Assembly (NCBI RefSeq): GCF_022410465.1
Contig: NZ_JAJSON010000024.1
Coordinates: 1-64,000, forward strand
Source of the DNA: Christiangramia crocea
GTDB lineage: Bacteria; Bacteroidota; Bacteroidia; Flavobacteriales; Flavobacteriaceae
DNA length: 64,000 nucleotides
Direction of reading: 5' to 3'
Shown here: piece after piece, positions 37,279 through 46,287 of the stretch
Position numbering within the stretch: position 1 is the stretch's first letter
How the letters are laid out: every line of letters starts with the position of its first letter
Notes under the pieces: model-generated
What the model was told of the DNA's origin: nothing
What the model saw: only the letters and a program-made list of their open reading frames with translations
Databases searched by the model: none
Program-made: the position numbers and the translations under genes

Positions 37279-39084
37279 CTATTTAACAAATATGGTCTCA
37301 GTGCTTTCTGAAATTCCATTTTCATTGAATGCCTCAATACTGAAATAATATTCAGTATCACGATCCAGGTTTCGCATAAAATGTTCATTCTTATCGTAGA
37401 TCAACCAGGACTGGTACAATTTATCAGGTGCAATACCCCACCTAATGTTATATCCCTGGGCTCCTTTCACTGGCTCCCACTTAAAAGAAGCGTCTCTTCT
37501 GTCTTCCTGACGGGTTACCGTAAAGCCCTTCACCTTTGCAGGCTTTTTACCCAATCCTTTACCGAACACCCTTATTTCAGATAAGGCCAGGTTTTTCCCA
37601 GGAACCTTCACATTGTTATAGCGCACATATTTCCCCTTTACAGGTTGATTAAGTGTGATATAGGCATTAGGTGCATCTTCATAACTATCACTTCTGTCCA
37701 CGACTGTCTCCCAATTTTTACCATCTTCTGAGATCTCCAGGGTAAATCTGTGTCTTAAGCTATCGATGCGTGTATAGATTTCAGAGTCCTGATCATGAAA
37801 ATTCAACTGAAACGCATATATTTTTCCCGGTGCCAGGAATTCGATCTCCACCCAATGTTTATCATTATTGGCTTCAGCTACCCAAAAAGATTTCGGGCTT
37901 TCATCGGTTAACACCTTAGAAATAATTTCACCTGCGCTGTTCTTTTCCAATGGCATTTCAGTGATATCATAATCACCATCTGTGGAAGTACTTTTACTAA
38001 TCTGCATTTGTGAAGAGGAAACCCGTGTATTTCCTTTATAGGAAAGCAACATCCAACCGGTATGCTTACCTGCTTTTGTTGGATGATCTGGTCCAAAGAG
38101 AGGATAATCACCGTAGCTGGTGTCTGTATACATTAATCCTTCGTCATCAAAATAGGTTGGAAACATACACAAACGGCGTTCCCAATGAGAATTGGATGCC
38201 AGGGCCATGGTGGCAAAATGCCAGTATTGTCCGTTGGTCTGTTTGACGGTAATTCCGTGGCCGGCTCCATTTGTAAAACCGCCCGGCTTAAAACTCATGG
38301 GATTATTTTTCATGTATTTAAAGGGACCTAGTGGGGTTTCTCCAATGTAGGCCGCATCTGCATACACATTAAACTGAGTACCGGGTGCCGCATATTGCAA
38401 ATAGTATTTACCATCATGCTTGGTCATCGAGGCACCTTCCATGTAGCCCTCCTTTAAAGTGGGATGATAATTATTTTCACCAAACCGTTCCCAGCCATGT
38501 TCTTCTTCCACCAGATTAATAAGATCTTTTTTAACTCCGGTCTCCAGAAAACGGTCATCTTTATCCAGCATCTTCACACGAATGGGATGAACGTTCGATG
38601 AACCCCAATACAAATAGGTTTTCCCGTCATCATCGATAAATAACTCCGAATCCTGGATATTGTTAGAAATTGAAGCGGTTGGTGTCCATTTACCACTTTT
38701 CGGGTCATCTGTGTAAAGAATACTACCGTAACCTGCAGGGTCACCCGCAAAATACACCAGCGAATCTTTGTAATTGAAAGCGGTTGGTGCATTGGAACCT
38801 TCAAAAAACCATTGCTCCGGTTTTATAAATTCCCAATTGATAAGATCCTTTGAATGCCAGTAGCCAAAAGAACGGGTAACAAACATGAAATATTCCCCCC
38901 GGTATTCTATTACTGCAGGATCGGCTCCGGAACGATAGGAAATATTATTAGCTGAATTATAAACCATATAGGTATAATCAATATCCAACGGGTTGATATA
39001 GGTTTCGGGTACTGTTTCCTGGGAATTAGCCATCAGGCCAAAGAGAATAGTTGCCGAGGTAAGTATATTTTTAAAAACTTTCAT
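37279..39084 (-). CDS. GH43-family enzyme with F5/8C and FN3 domains
   Basis: A 601-residue secreted protein. The five-bladed propeller (about residues 30-345) has the GH43 triad: base Asp55 (YRSGADPAVIEY), Asp145 (NNIQDSELFIDDDGKTYLYWG in the family sense) and acid Glu216 (EGYMEGASMTKHDG). A discoidin (F5/8 type C) domain of about 390-515 contains LRHRFTLEISEDGKNWETV, and a fibronectin type III domain ends the protein. GH43 covers alpha-arabinofuranosidases, beta-xylosidases and beta-galactosidases; the subfamily was not assigned. It lies 22 bases after the esterase gene. Confidence 0.86.
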   Translation of the reverse strand: MKVFKNILTSATILFGLMANSQETVPETYINPLDIDYTYMVYNSANNISYRSGADPAVIEYRGEYFMFVTRSFGYWHSKDLINWEFIKPEQWFFEGSNAPTAFNYKDSLVYFAGDPAGYGSILYTDDPKSGKWTPTASISNNIQDSELFIDDDGKTYLYWGSSNVHPIRVKMLDKDDRFLETGVKKDLINLVEEEHGWERFGENNYHPTLKEGYMEGASMTKHDGKYYLQYAAPGTQFNVYADAAYIGETPLGPFKYMKNNPMSFKPGGFTNGAGHGITVKQTNGQYWHFATMALASNSHWERRLCMFPTYFDDEGLMYTDTSYGDYPLFGPDHPTKAGKHTGWMLLSYKGNTRVSSSQMQISKSTSTDGDYDITEMPLEKNSAGEIISKVLTDESPKSFWVAEANNDKHWVEIEFLAPGKIYAFQLNFHDQDSEIYTRIDSLRHRFTLEISEDGKNWETVVDRSDSYEDAPNAYITLNQPVKGKYVRYNNVKVPGKNLALSEIRVFGKGLGKKPAKVKGFTVTRQEDRRDASFKWEPVKGAQGYNIRWGIAPDKLYQSWLIYDKNEHFMRNLDRDTEYYFSIEAFNENGISESTETIFVK

Positions 39085-39106
39085 TTAAATTATTCTATCT
39101 GAAATT

Positions 39107-39922
39107 TTAGTCTAATGTTTTTTTATTTCGCTCATGAGAAAACAACCATGGCAACAGATAGGGTTCAGAAAGAGCCGAATCCCAGCTGTTATGATTATCT
39201 TCAGGATAAAGAGATAACTTTGCGTTCCCTCCATAGTGATTGATAGTTCTGGCCATTGTTTTAGAAAATCTTGGCGGCACTATATCATCCTTTTCTCCAT
39301 GAAAGATCCAGATATTGAATCCTTTGGGATATTCTTCGGCAATTTCCTCATTAGCACCACCACAGATTGCAAAGGCTGCCGCGAACATTTCCGGTTTCTT
39401 GTAAATGATCTCGTAGGTGCCCATACCTCCCATGGAAAGACCACCAACATATACGCGATCACTATCCACAAAATCTTTAGAAACTATAGAATCCATAAGT
39501 TCCATTACCATCTCAAGTGATTTAGTTGGCTTTGCTTTGTTCATAAAATCAAACTGAAAGGGCATAGTATCCCTTTTTACCTCAACCTTGGCCCAGTAAT
39601 CTTCTTTCGGGGCCTGGGGAAAGATCACGATAGCGGGAAATTTTTCCCTGTTCTTTTCATTCAGGAAAAGATCTCCGCCATGTACCAGTTGAGATTCATT
39701 ATCATCTCCACGCTCTCCTGCACCGTGAAGAAAGAGAACTACGGGATACTCTTCATCTTCAGAAAAGGATTCCGGATAAAGGATCCTGTAATTCAGGGTA
39801 TCATCTTCCACAATAAAGTGTTCCTTTTTAAACTCTTCTTTAGATTGTGCATTTAATGTAATGGGAAACGTTAGCAGAACAGATCCCAACATTATCATAA
39901 AGTATCTTAATCTATTTTTCAT
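39107..39922 (-). CDS. Secreted alpha/beta-hydrolase, PHB depolymerase/CE1-like esterase
   Basis: A 271-residue protein with a signal peptide (LLTFPITLNAQ). It has an HGAGERGDDNESQLVHG oxyanion region, nucleophile Ser163 in YVGGLSMGGMGTYE, an Asp in HGEKDDIVPP and the catalytic His in PEDNHNSWDSAL. Such proteins in PULs act as acyl or feruloyl esterases; the ester here is unknown. The ATG at 39922 gives a better signal peptide than the in-frame codon at 39943 and overlaps the GH144 stop by 11 bases, indicating coupled translation. Confidence 0.82.
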   Translation of the reverse strand: MKNRLRYFMIMLGSVLLTFPITLNAQSKEEFKKEHFIVEDDTLNYRILYPESFSEDEEYPVVLFLHGAGERGDDNESQLVHGGDLFLNEKNREKFPAIVIFPQAPKEDYWAKVEVKRDTMPFQFDFMNKAKPTKSLEMVMELMDSIVSKDFVDSDRVYVGGLSMGGMGTYEIIYKKPEMFAAAFAICGGANEEIAEEYPKGFNIWIFHGEKDDIVPPRFSKTMARTINHYGGNAKLSLYPEDNHNSWDSALSEPYLLPWLFSHERNKKTLD

Positions 39923-41291
39923 AGCTAAAACCAAGCTTTTCAAGTCCGTTTTGTACTTCAGGTGCCTGCATAAAAAGATCCCAGATAAGCCCTGATCGAT
40001 AATTTTCGATCATAACAACCATTGGCCCCTGATCTATGGCAAGATATTTTTCGGCAGCCCATGGTTCTCCTTCAAGGCTATAGGCATCATAGAATCCTGC
40101 CGGTCCCCATAAAAGGTCATTCAGGTCTGTAAAGAAATATCTCATTGCCCTAAGGGATTTGTCCGGGGTATAAGGAATAGAACTAATCGCTGCGGTAGGT
40201 GAAACTACGCCCCTATCACTATCTGGTGAATGTGCGGCATAACCGATACTCCCGTCCTCCTTTCTGGTGTAACTGGCAGTGAGGCCCCAGGAGCTTGGCC
40301 CATAGGTCTCAAAATTCTCAGGGTTCTCCTGGCAATATTCATAATTGATATTGGTATGATTCACATTCAGGTTCCAGTAATTAGCGTACTTATCTGTAAG
40401 CCCTTTTGGGTTAAGGCCGAGATAGGAATAGTGAGCCCAGAATAATGGCCCTCCTTTATCTCCTCTGGTGTTATGCTTCAGAATCAGCGGAATTCCATAG
40501 GCTTCCACATCAGTGGTGATATTACCACTTCTTGCCCAGCCTTCGTGGTAAGCTGCAGCGTCTATCGCATGTTCTGGTGACGAAGCCGCCATAACATACG
40601 TGATAAGGCATTCATTATAACCTTCTATCATAAAATCCATTTCCCATTCGTAAACAGGAGACCAATGCCAGTATATTCCATTCTTATTATTGGTGTACCA
40701 GTTCCATTCAATTCCTTTCCATAGTTCATCATATTTTTTTGCCACGGCCTTTTCTTTTTCCGAACCATTCTTAAGGTATTCCCTGACAACGATGAAACCT
40801 TGTGCGAGAAACGAAGTTTCCACAATATCACCTCCATTATCTTTTTCACCAAAAGCCTGAACCTCGCCGGTCTCTCCATTAAGCCAATGTGACCAGGCAC
40901 CATGGAATCTAGGGGCTTCTGCAAGAAAATCTGCGATCTTCTCAAGTCGGGCTACTGCGGAATCACGAGGGATAAAACCTCTGTCAATTCCGGCTACAAT
41001 TCCCATTAAACCGAAACCGGAACCACCTGTAGTAACCACATGGGCATCATTTTTTGGATATTTCCCATCCGGATGATAACGTTCCCTAGCCATACCGCTG
41101 TTAGGTTCGGCATAATCCCAAAAATATTTTAATGTCTGTTTTTGAACAGTATCAAGTAAGGCCTCTTCAGAAATTTCTATTTCAGAAGCTGACTTTTCCT
41201 TCCCGCCTTCTGATGTCTCCTTATTTTTGTCCTTACAGCCAATAAATATGAATACTCCCAGTAGTATTATTAAAAAAGATTTGTTCAACAT
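39912..41291 (-). CDS. GH144-family endo-beta-1,2-glucanase-like lipoprotein (copy A)
   Basis: A 459-residue lipoprotein (FIFIGC, Cys19). The glycoamylase-type (alpha/alpha)6 fold is indicated by LKYFWDYAEPNSGMARERY, VTTGGSGFGLMGIVAGIDRGF, HGAWSHWLNGETGE, NGGDIVETSFLAQG, YWHWSPVYEWEMDF and GPMVVMIENYRSGLIWDLFM. GH144 members are endo-beta-1,2-glucanases in the best-studied Bacteroidota. Lipidation suggests display at the outer membrane, where it would cut polymer for SusCD. It lies 31 bases after the second copy and was probably made by tandem duplication. Confidence 0.88.
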   Translation of the reverse strand: MLNKSFLIILLGVFIFIGCKDKNKETSEGGKEKSASEIEISEEALLDTVQKQTLKYFWDYAEPNSGMARERYHPDGKYPKNDAHVVTTGGSGFGLMGIVAGIDRGFIPRDSAVARLEKIADFLAEAPRFHGAWSHWLNGETGEVQAFGEKDNGGDIVETSFLAQGFIVVREYLKNGSEKEKAVAKKYDELWKGIEWNWYTNNKNGIYWHWSPVYEWEMDFMIEGYNECLITYVMAASSPEHAIDAAAYHEGWARSGNITTDVEAYGIPLILKHNTRGDKGGPLFWAHYSYLGLNPKGLTDKYANYWNLNVNHTNINYEYCQENPENFETYGPSSWGLTASYTRKEDGSIGYAAHSPDSDRGVVSPTAAISSIPYTPDKSLRAMRYFFTDLNDLLWGPAGFYDAYSLEGEPWAAEKYLAIDQGPMVVMIENYRSGLIWDLFMQAPEVQNGLEKLGFSYEK

Positions 41292-41322
41292 TTGAATTTT
41301 ATTGAAGTAAAAAGTTTAATTA

Positions 41323-42675
41323 TTAATACAGAAATCCCAGTTTTTCAAGGCCATCCTTAATTTCCTGATTTCTCATAAACAAATCCCAGAGCAATTGAGA
41401 ACGATAATTTTCTATCATAGCTACAATGGGACCCTGGTCTATCGCGAGCCAGCCATTAGAAACCCAGTCGTGCTCCTCTGAAAACGCATCATAAAACCCA
41501 TATTCTCCCCATAGTTCAGAATTCATATCTTCATAAAAATGTCTCAATGCGGCCATAGATTTCTCAGGGGTATACGGAAAAGAGGACAATGCAGCGGTTG
41601 GAGTAATCACTCCAAGATCATTGGTAGGGCTATGAGCCGCATAGCCTTCATGACTATCTGAAGCCGTAAGGCCCCAGGTTTCTTCTCCATATCCTTCATA
41701 ATTTTTAGGGTTATCTACACAATATTCATAATTGATCATTGTATGGGCTAAATTCTGTTGCCAGTAATTGGCATAATCGTCCTGGAGATTCCTTGGATCC
41801 AAACCAATAAATGAATAATGACTAAAGAATAATGGTCCACCATAAGACTGCCCCAATGGTAAATCAATACCATAATGAGTTCTGTTGGTCACAATATTTC
41901 CATTTGAAGCCCATCCGCTTTTATAGACCTCTTTCTCTATGGAATAAGTGGGTGACGAAGCTGCCAAAACATATACTATTAGCGCTTCGTTCCATCCTTT
42001 GATGGGAAGATTGATCTGAAAATTATACTCTGGAGACCAGTGCCAGTAAAGAACATCGTTCCCATTGGTATACCAGGTCCATTCTACATTTTCCCAAATC
42101 TCGGTAATTCGGGATTGAATATCATTTTCATCAAAATATTCACGGCATATAAGCAAACCCTGCATTAGAAAAGCTGTTTCAACAAGATCTCCTCCATTAT
42201 CCAACTGACTGAATGGTCTTGCTTGAGCAGTACTGCCCAGATACCAGTGAGAATAAGCTCCATGATAGGTAGGTGCTTTTTCAAGAAAATCCAGAATTTT
42301 TTCAAGTCTTGTTACCGCTTCATCTCGTGTAACCCATCCACGTTCCACTGCGGCAGGAAAAGAAGCAAGGCCAAAGCCAGTTCCACCTGTTGTTACAAGA
42401 TTAGGAGACTGACCTCCATAAGCGTTATCCTGAGATCTTTCTCGTGCCATTCCGGTTGTAGGTTCGGCAAAATCCCAGAAATAATTAAATGTGGTTTCCT
42501 GTACAAGATCTAAAAGCTCTTCATCGGTAAGTGAAGGCACCTCACTCTGGCCATCATCTGTAGGATCGGGAATATAGGGTTCCTGATAACCCGGTCCTGA
42601 ATCATTGGAACATGAAAAAAATAGTATTAATCCGAATAAATAAAGATATCCACGCATTTCTGGTAATTTGTTCAT
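41323..42675 (-). CDS. GH144-family endo-beta-1,2-glucanase-like lipoprotein (copy B)
   Basis: A 450-residue lipoprotein (lipobox FFSC; Cys22 from the first ATG, Cys16 if the ATG at 42657 is used). Shares the full motif set of copy A: FNYFWDFAEPTTGMARERS, VTTGGTGFGLASFPAAVERG, HGAYSHWYLGST, NGGDLVETAFLMQG, YWHWSPEYNFQINL and GPIVAMIENYRSQLLWDLFM. It has the same fold with changes at several substrate-side positions, so the two copies may differ in chain length or linkage preference. It is the first gene after the terminator at 42890-42920 and so probably starts its own transcript. Confidence 0.88.
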   Translation of the reverse strand: MNKLPEMRGYLYLFGLILFFSCSNDSGPGYQEPYIPDPTDDGQSEVPSLTDEELLDLVQETTFNYFWDFAEPTTGMARERSQDNAYGGQSPNLVTTGGTGFGLASFPAAVERGWVTRDEAVTRLEKILDFLEKAPTYHGAYSHWYLGSTAQARPFSQLDNGGDLVETAFLMQGLLICREYFDENDIQSRITEIWENVEWTWYTNGNDVLYWHWSPEYNFQINLPIKGWNEALIVYVLAASSPTYSIEKEVYKSGWASNGNIVTNRTHYGIDLPLGQSYGGPLFFSHYSFIGLDPRNLQDDYANYWQQNLAHTMINYEYCVDNPKNYEGYGEETWGLTASDSHEGYAAHSPTNDLGVITPTAALSSFPYTPEKSMAALRHFYEDMNSELWGEYGFYDAFSEEHDWVSNGWLAIDQGPIVAMIENYRSQLLWDLFMRNQEIKDGLEKLGFLY

Positions 42676-42889
42676 TTTTCATCTGCCTTTTCTTCGCGGC
42701 CAGTATTCATTTTTTCAGAATCGTTCTTTCTATCTCAATACACCGACAAAACCTCAGTAAAGAGAATACCTTTCCTGTTCAAAGCTGAATGAAAGAGATA
42801 GTTAGAATGTGACTTAAAAAGAGATTATATCTATTCCGAAATTCGTCGGTATTAAAGTTCGATTAGTTTACGTTTAAAATGAAAAGAAA
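42676..42889 (-). promoter_or_regulatory. Promoter region for the GH144-GH144-esterase-GH43-GH3 operon
   Basis: About 214 bases without a gene lie between the susCD terminator and copy B of GH144. No exact TAnnTTTG box was seen on the minus strand, so the promoter cannot be placed. Its existence is inferred from the terminator just upstream. Read-through from susCD is the alternative. Confidence 0.35.
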
Positions 42890-42920
42890 CTCCGGAACTA
42901 AAGGTTCCGGAGCTTTTTTT
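42890..42920 (-). terminator. Terminator between the susCD unit and the GH144 unit
   Basis: CTCCGGAAC / GTTCCGGAG with a five-base loop (TAAAG). On the minus strand it is followed by TTTCTTTTC. Confidence 0.85.
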
Positions 42921-42923
42921 TAA

Positions 42924-44666
42924 CTAGTCTAGCATTGCCTGAATTTCATCCTGGGTAAGTTCTTTATTATATAAACGTAACTCATCCATAAAACTTCTGT
43001 CTGAAAGATGGTCCCAACCTGTGAACCTTGGAGCTCCAGACATAATTGAAAGAAGGTTAGCATTCTCCCAGCTAATTCCGTCTCCACTGATACTAGCGGT
43101 ACTTACTAATTCTCCATCCAAATATATCTTAGATTCATTACCAGCAATAGTAAAAGCTACATGTACCCATTCATCAACCGCAGGATCAACTAACCCGCCA
43201 TTGTTCCAGTTATCTTCAATACTATTACCCACATGTAACTTTATTCTTTGTTTAGCCCCATCAGCCTCTCTGAACAAACGGAAACCGCTGGTTCTAAGGT
43301 TCTGGCTATCCGGATTCTCGGTATCTTCAGGTGCGATCACAAGTATTCCAGCTCTATTAGGCTCTGCATTTAATTTATACCAAAATGTCCCACTGATTTC
43401 CTGACTTGTCAAACCATCTGCGGGGAGGGTTAAATATGACTCTGCCGCACCGGCATAGGCATCCGATCCTACTACACTTTCACCAGCAAATCCAGGCTCG
43501 CCTACTACAGTCACATCCCTGTTCGATGCTAAATCTTTATATGCTCCATCAAAAGGCATGTACAGTGTTTCTGCCGAAGCATTGATTAGAGTTTGAATTT
43601 CTCCCTGGGTAAGAGCCTGGTCAAAAATTCGCAATTCATCCATAGCGCTCAGATCTGAACGGTGGTTCCAGCCTGTAAATCTTGGAGCCCCCGACATAAT
43701 AGACATAAATTTCGCACCAGTCCAGTCAATTGGTTTAACAAGATCATTCTTATTTACTAACTGCCCGTTAAAATAAATATTAGTTTCAGATGTAGTAATT
43801 GTAAATGCAACATGCATCCATTCTCCCTCATATGCCTCAATGCTTCCACCGTTATTCCATTCACCATCTGCATCTCCAGTCCCAATGCTAAGTTTAATCG
43901 TTGGAACACCTTGAACGAGCTCTCTAAATAATCTAAAACCAGATGAACGATCGTTCTGTGCATTTGGATTGGCCGTATCTTCCGGTCCTACAACTAATAT
44001 CCCTGCCCTGTCAGGCTCAGGATTAAACTTATACCAAAAAGATGCGGTGAATTCCTGACCAACAGATCCATCAAAAGGTAAGGTGAGGTAGGAGTCTGTT
44101 GCTCCTTTATAAGCTGCTGTTCCTAAGAATGAGTCGTTAGTAAACCCAGGATCGCCAACCACGTCGGCCTCCGTTAGCGTCATAAGGTCTATATAGGCCC
44201 CATCAAAAGGCATATAGGTATATTCTCCTAATGCATCATATTTAGGAGTGTAAGGAGGTTCTTTACTAAAGTTAACGGTCTTAGCGGTGGTATTACCATT
44301 AATGTCGGTGGCCGTCACGGTAACGGTATGATCTCCATTGGTTACATTATCAAAAACCACTTCATCCTTTACAATACGATAATCCAGGAATTCGTTCATA
44401 GTGGCCACTGTATTTCCGTCTACCGCAACCTCAATATTGGCAATTTCGATATCATCCTGAACTTCAAATTTTATGTTGACCGAAGAGACTTCTTCGAGCA
44501 CATTTATAGTCGTACCCTCAATGGGTGAGGAAATCGTCACTTCCGGATCTGCGGCATCTGCACCGGGATCAACCGGCGTTATAGGATCGATACCTTCATA
44601 TTCACAGGCAGCAAAGAGTAAAATGAAGGAAAACAATCCCAAAAGTTTTATATAAATATTTTTCAT
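42924..44666 (-). CDS. Double LamG-domain surface lipoprotein (likely SGBP)
   Basis: A 580-residue lipoprotein (LLFAAC, Cys21) following susD by seven bases, the position normally held by SusE/F or surface glycan-binding proteins. An Ig-like domain (about 42-135: VTISSPIEGTTINVL, NGDHTVTVTATDINGNTT) is followed by two similar LamG/concanavalin domains (about 153-363 and 366-580), each opening YMPFDGAY and closing SIMSGAPRFTGW then MDELR. No catalytic motif was seen. It probably binds the PUL polysaccharide at the cell surface. The two domains arose by internal duplication. Confidence 0.85.
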   Translation of the reverse strand: MKNIYIKLLGLFSFILLFAACEYEGIDPITPVDPGADAADPEVTISSPIEGTTINVLEEVSSVNIKFEVQDDIEIANIEVAVDGNTVATMNEFLDYRIVKDEVVFDNVTNGDHTVTVTATDINGNTTAKTVNFSKEPPYTPKYDALGEYTYMPFDGAYIDLMTLTEADVVGDPGFTNDSFLGTAAYKGATDSYLTLPFDGSVGQEFTASFWYKFNPEPDRAGILVVGPEDTANPNAQNDRSSGFRLFRELVQGVPTIKLSIGTGDADGEWNNGGSIEAYEGEWMHVAFTITTSETNIYFNGQLVNKNDLVKPIDWTGAKFMSIMSGAPRFTGWNHRSDLSAMDELRIFDQALTQGEIQTLINASAETLYMPFDGAYKDLASNRDVTVVGEPGFAGESVVGSDAYAGAAESYLTLPADGLTSQEISGTFWYKLNAEPNRAGILVIAPEDTENPDSQNLRTSGFRLFREADGAKQRIKLHVGNSIEDNWNNGGLVDPAVDEWVHVAFTIAGNESKIYLDGELVSTASISGDGISWENANLLSIMSGAPRFTGWDHLSDRSFMDELRLYNKELTQDEIQAMLD

Positions 44667-44673
44667 TGTTGTC

Positions 44674-46275
44674 TTAGTTTAAATCGTTCAATACATTATT
44701 CATCTCAGAGTTTGGATCTACCGATGAAGCATCAAGTGGCAAAGCATCCACCTGAGCCTGAGGATAAGGAAGGTATTCTTTATCTGCACTAAATGTTCTT
44801 CCATCATAGCTTAACTCATCATACATATCCAATCGGATCATGTCGTAATAACGAATTCCCCATTCCATGGCCAGCTCTGCAAATTTCTCGTCCATTACAT
44901 CCTGAAGGGTTACTCCGGAAATCGGATCCATATCGGCCCTTGCTCTCACAAGATTAACCGCTTCATCAGCAGACATTCCTACACCGCTTGCTCCCTGTAC
45001 GAGGGCCTCAGCATACATCAGTAATACTTCTGCGTATCTGATAACAATCATATTCTTACCAGCTCCATAGTTGTTTCGGCCATCTGTCAACTGAACAGAG
45101 GGTAAATAATGCTTACCACTAGCAAAATAAGCACGTGCATAGTCATTGATAACATCACCAGATCTGGTAGTATTCGAAACGAATGATGGAAGGTTTGTAT
45201 ATCCATCAGCTTCAATTTCGGCTATACCTCTATCGGTAAACAATACGCTGGTTTCCAGACGAACCGTCTCGTCGCGATCAAGCATAAACTCGATGAATTT
45301 AAAACTTGGCTCATAGAATCCCCATCCGCTGGATGCATTCTCCCTTTCCGGAGTCCATCCCTGCGGACCAAACGGTGCATATAAATGATAAAAGGCATCC
45401 CCGGTTTCAGAACCGTAATCTGAATATTGCATTTCAAGTAAACTCTCGTCACTCAATTCTCCAGGTTTTTTAAATAGTTGATAGAAATCAGGATAGAGTG
45501 AAAATTTACCTGAGCTGATTATTGCACCGGCAGCATCTGCCACAGCCTGATAATTCCCAGTTCCAAGGCTAGCAAGTTCAAGGTTAGCCAGTGCTTTCAT
45601 GGCATAGGCCGTATATTTGGTTACCCCACCAGGAATATCAGTACGCTCATTAGGTCTGGCATCCGGAAGATGTGGAATAGCCTCATCCATCTGATCTGAT
45701 ATGAACTGCATGATCTCGGCTTTAGATGACACACCTGCTTCTATCTCTTCTTCCGGCTGGTTGGATGTAATAATGAATACATCTTCCCAAACACGGGCCA
45801 GATTAAAATGGAACCAGGCTCTAAAAACCATGATCTCGGCAATATATTGATTCCCTCGGTCCCAGTCAGCACTACCTTCTTCAACAAATTCCAGATAATT
45901 CTCTATTTGAAGTATCGCAGTATTCATATCGATAATATCAGCATAATGGATGTTCCATAAAGAATTATACATCCAGTAATCTTTGGTATATTCATATTGG
46001 TCTGTGGCTGCAAAAGGTTGCTGATCTCCCAGACCTCCAGCATTCACATCGTCACCGCGAACACCAAGCAACAATGGTTCTTCCCATCCTCTACTTGCAA
46101 ATTCACTATATGCTCCAATTAGAGGTGAGATCATATCTTCCGTATCGGTATAATCTATATCAGCCGTATTTAATTGACCTTCTGTTGTTTCCAGTTTATC
46201 GTGACATGAACTAAGCATGCCCACAACAAACAGCGCAAATGCACTCAGGAATATTGTATTCTTAAATTTTTTCAT
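44674..46275 (-). CDS. susD: SusD/RagB-family glycan-binding lipoprotein
   Basis: A 533-residue outer-membrane lipoprotein (MLSSC, Cys24) that forms the lid on the SusC channel. Marks: N-terminal domain with TPR-like helices (FRAWFHFNLARVWEDVFI), TAYAMKALANLELASLGTGNY, and a C-terminal RagB/SusD end with VIRYAEVLLMYAEALVQ, RARADMDPISGVT and EWGIRYYDMIRL. The gene lies 12 bases after susC, so they are cotranscribed and form a pair. Confidence 0.96.
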   Translation of the reverse strand: MKKFKNTIFLSAFALFVVGMLSSCHDKLETTEGQLNTADIDYTDTEDMISPLIGAYSEFASRGWEEPLLLGVRGDDVNAGGLGDQQPFAATDQYEYTKDYWMYNSLWNIHYADIIDMNTAILQIENYLEFVEEGSADWDRGNQYIAEIMVFRAWFHFNLARVWEDVFIITSNQPEEEIEAGVSSKAEIMQFISDQMDEAIPHLPDARPNERTDIPGGVTKYTAYAMKALANLELASLGTGNYQAVADAAGAIISSGKFSLYPDFYQLFKKPGELSDESLLEMQYSDYGSETGDAFYHLYAPFGPQGWTPERENASSGWGFYEPSFKFIEFMLDRDETVRLETSVLFTDRGIAEIEADGYTNLPSFVSNTTRSGDVINDYARAYFASGKHYLPSVQLTDGRNNYGAGKNMIVIRYAEVLLMYAEALVQGASGVGMSADEAVNLVRARADMDPISGVTLQDVMDEKFAELAMEWGIRYYDMIRLDMYDELSYDGRTFSADKEYLPYPQAQVDALPLDASSVDPNSEMNNVLNDLN

Positions 46276-46287
46276 TTTGCAAATTTT

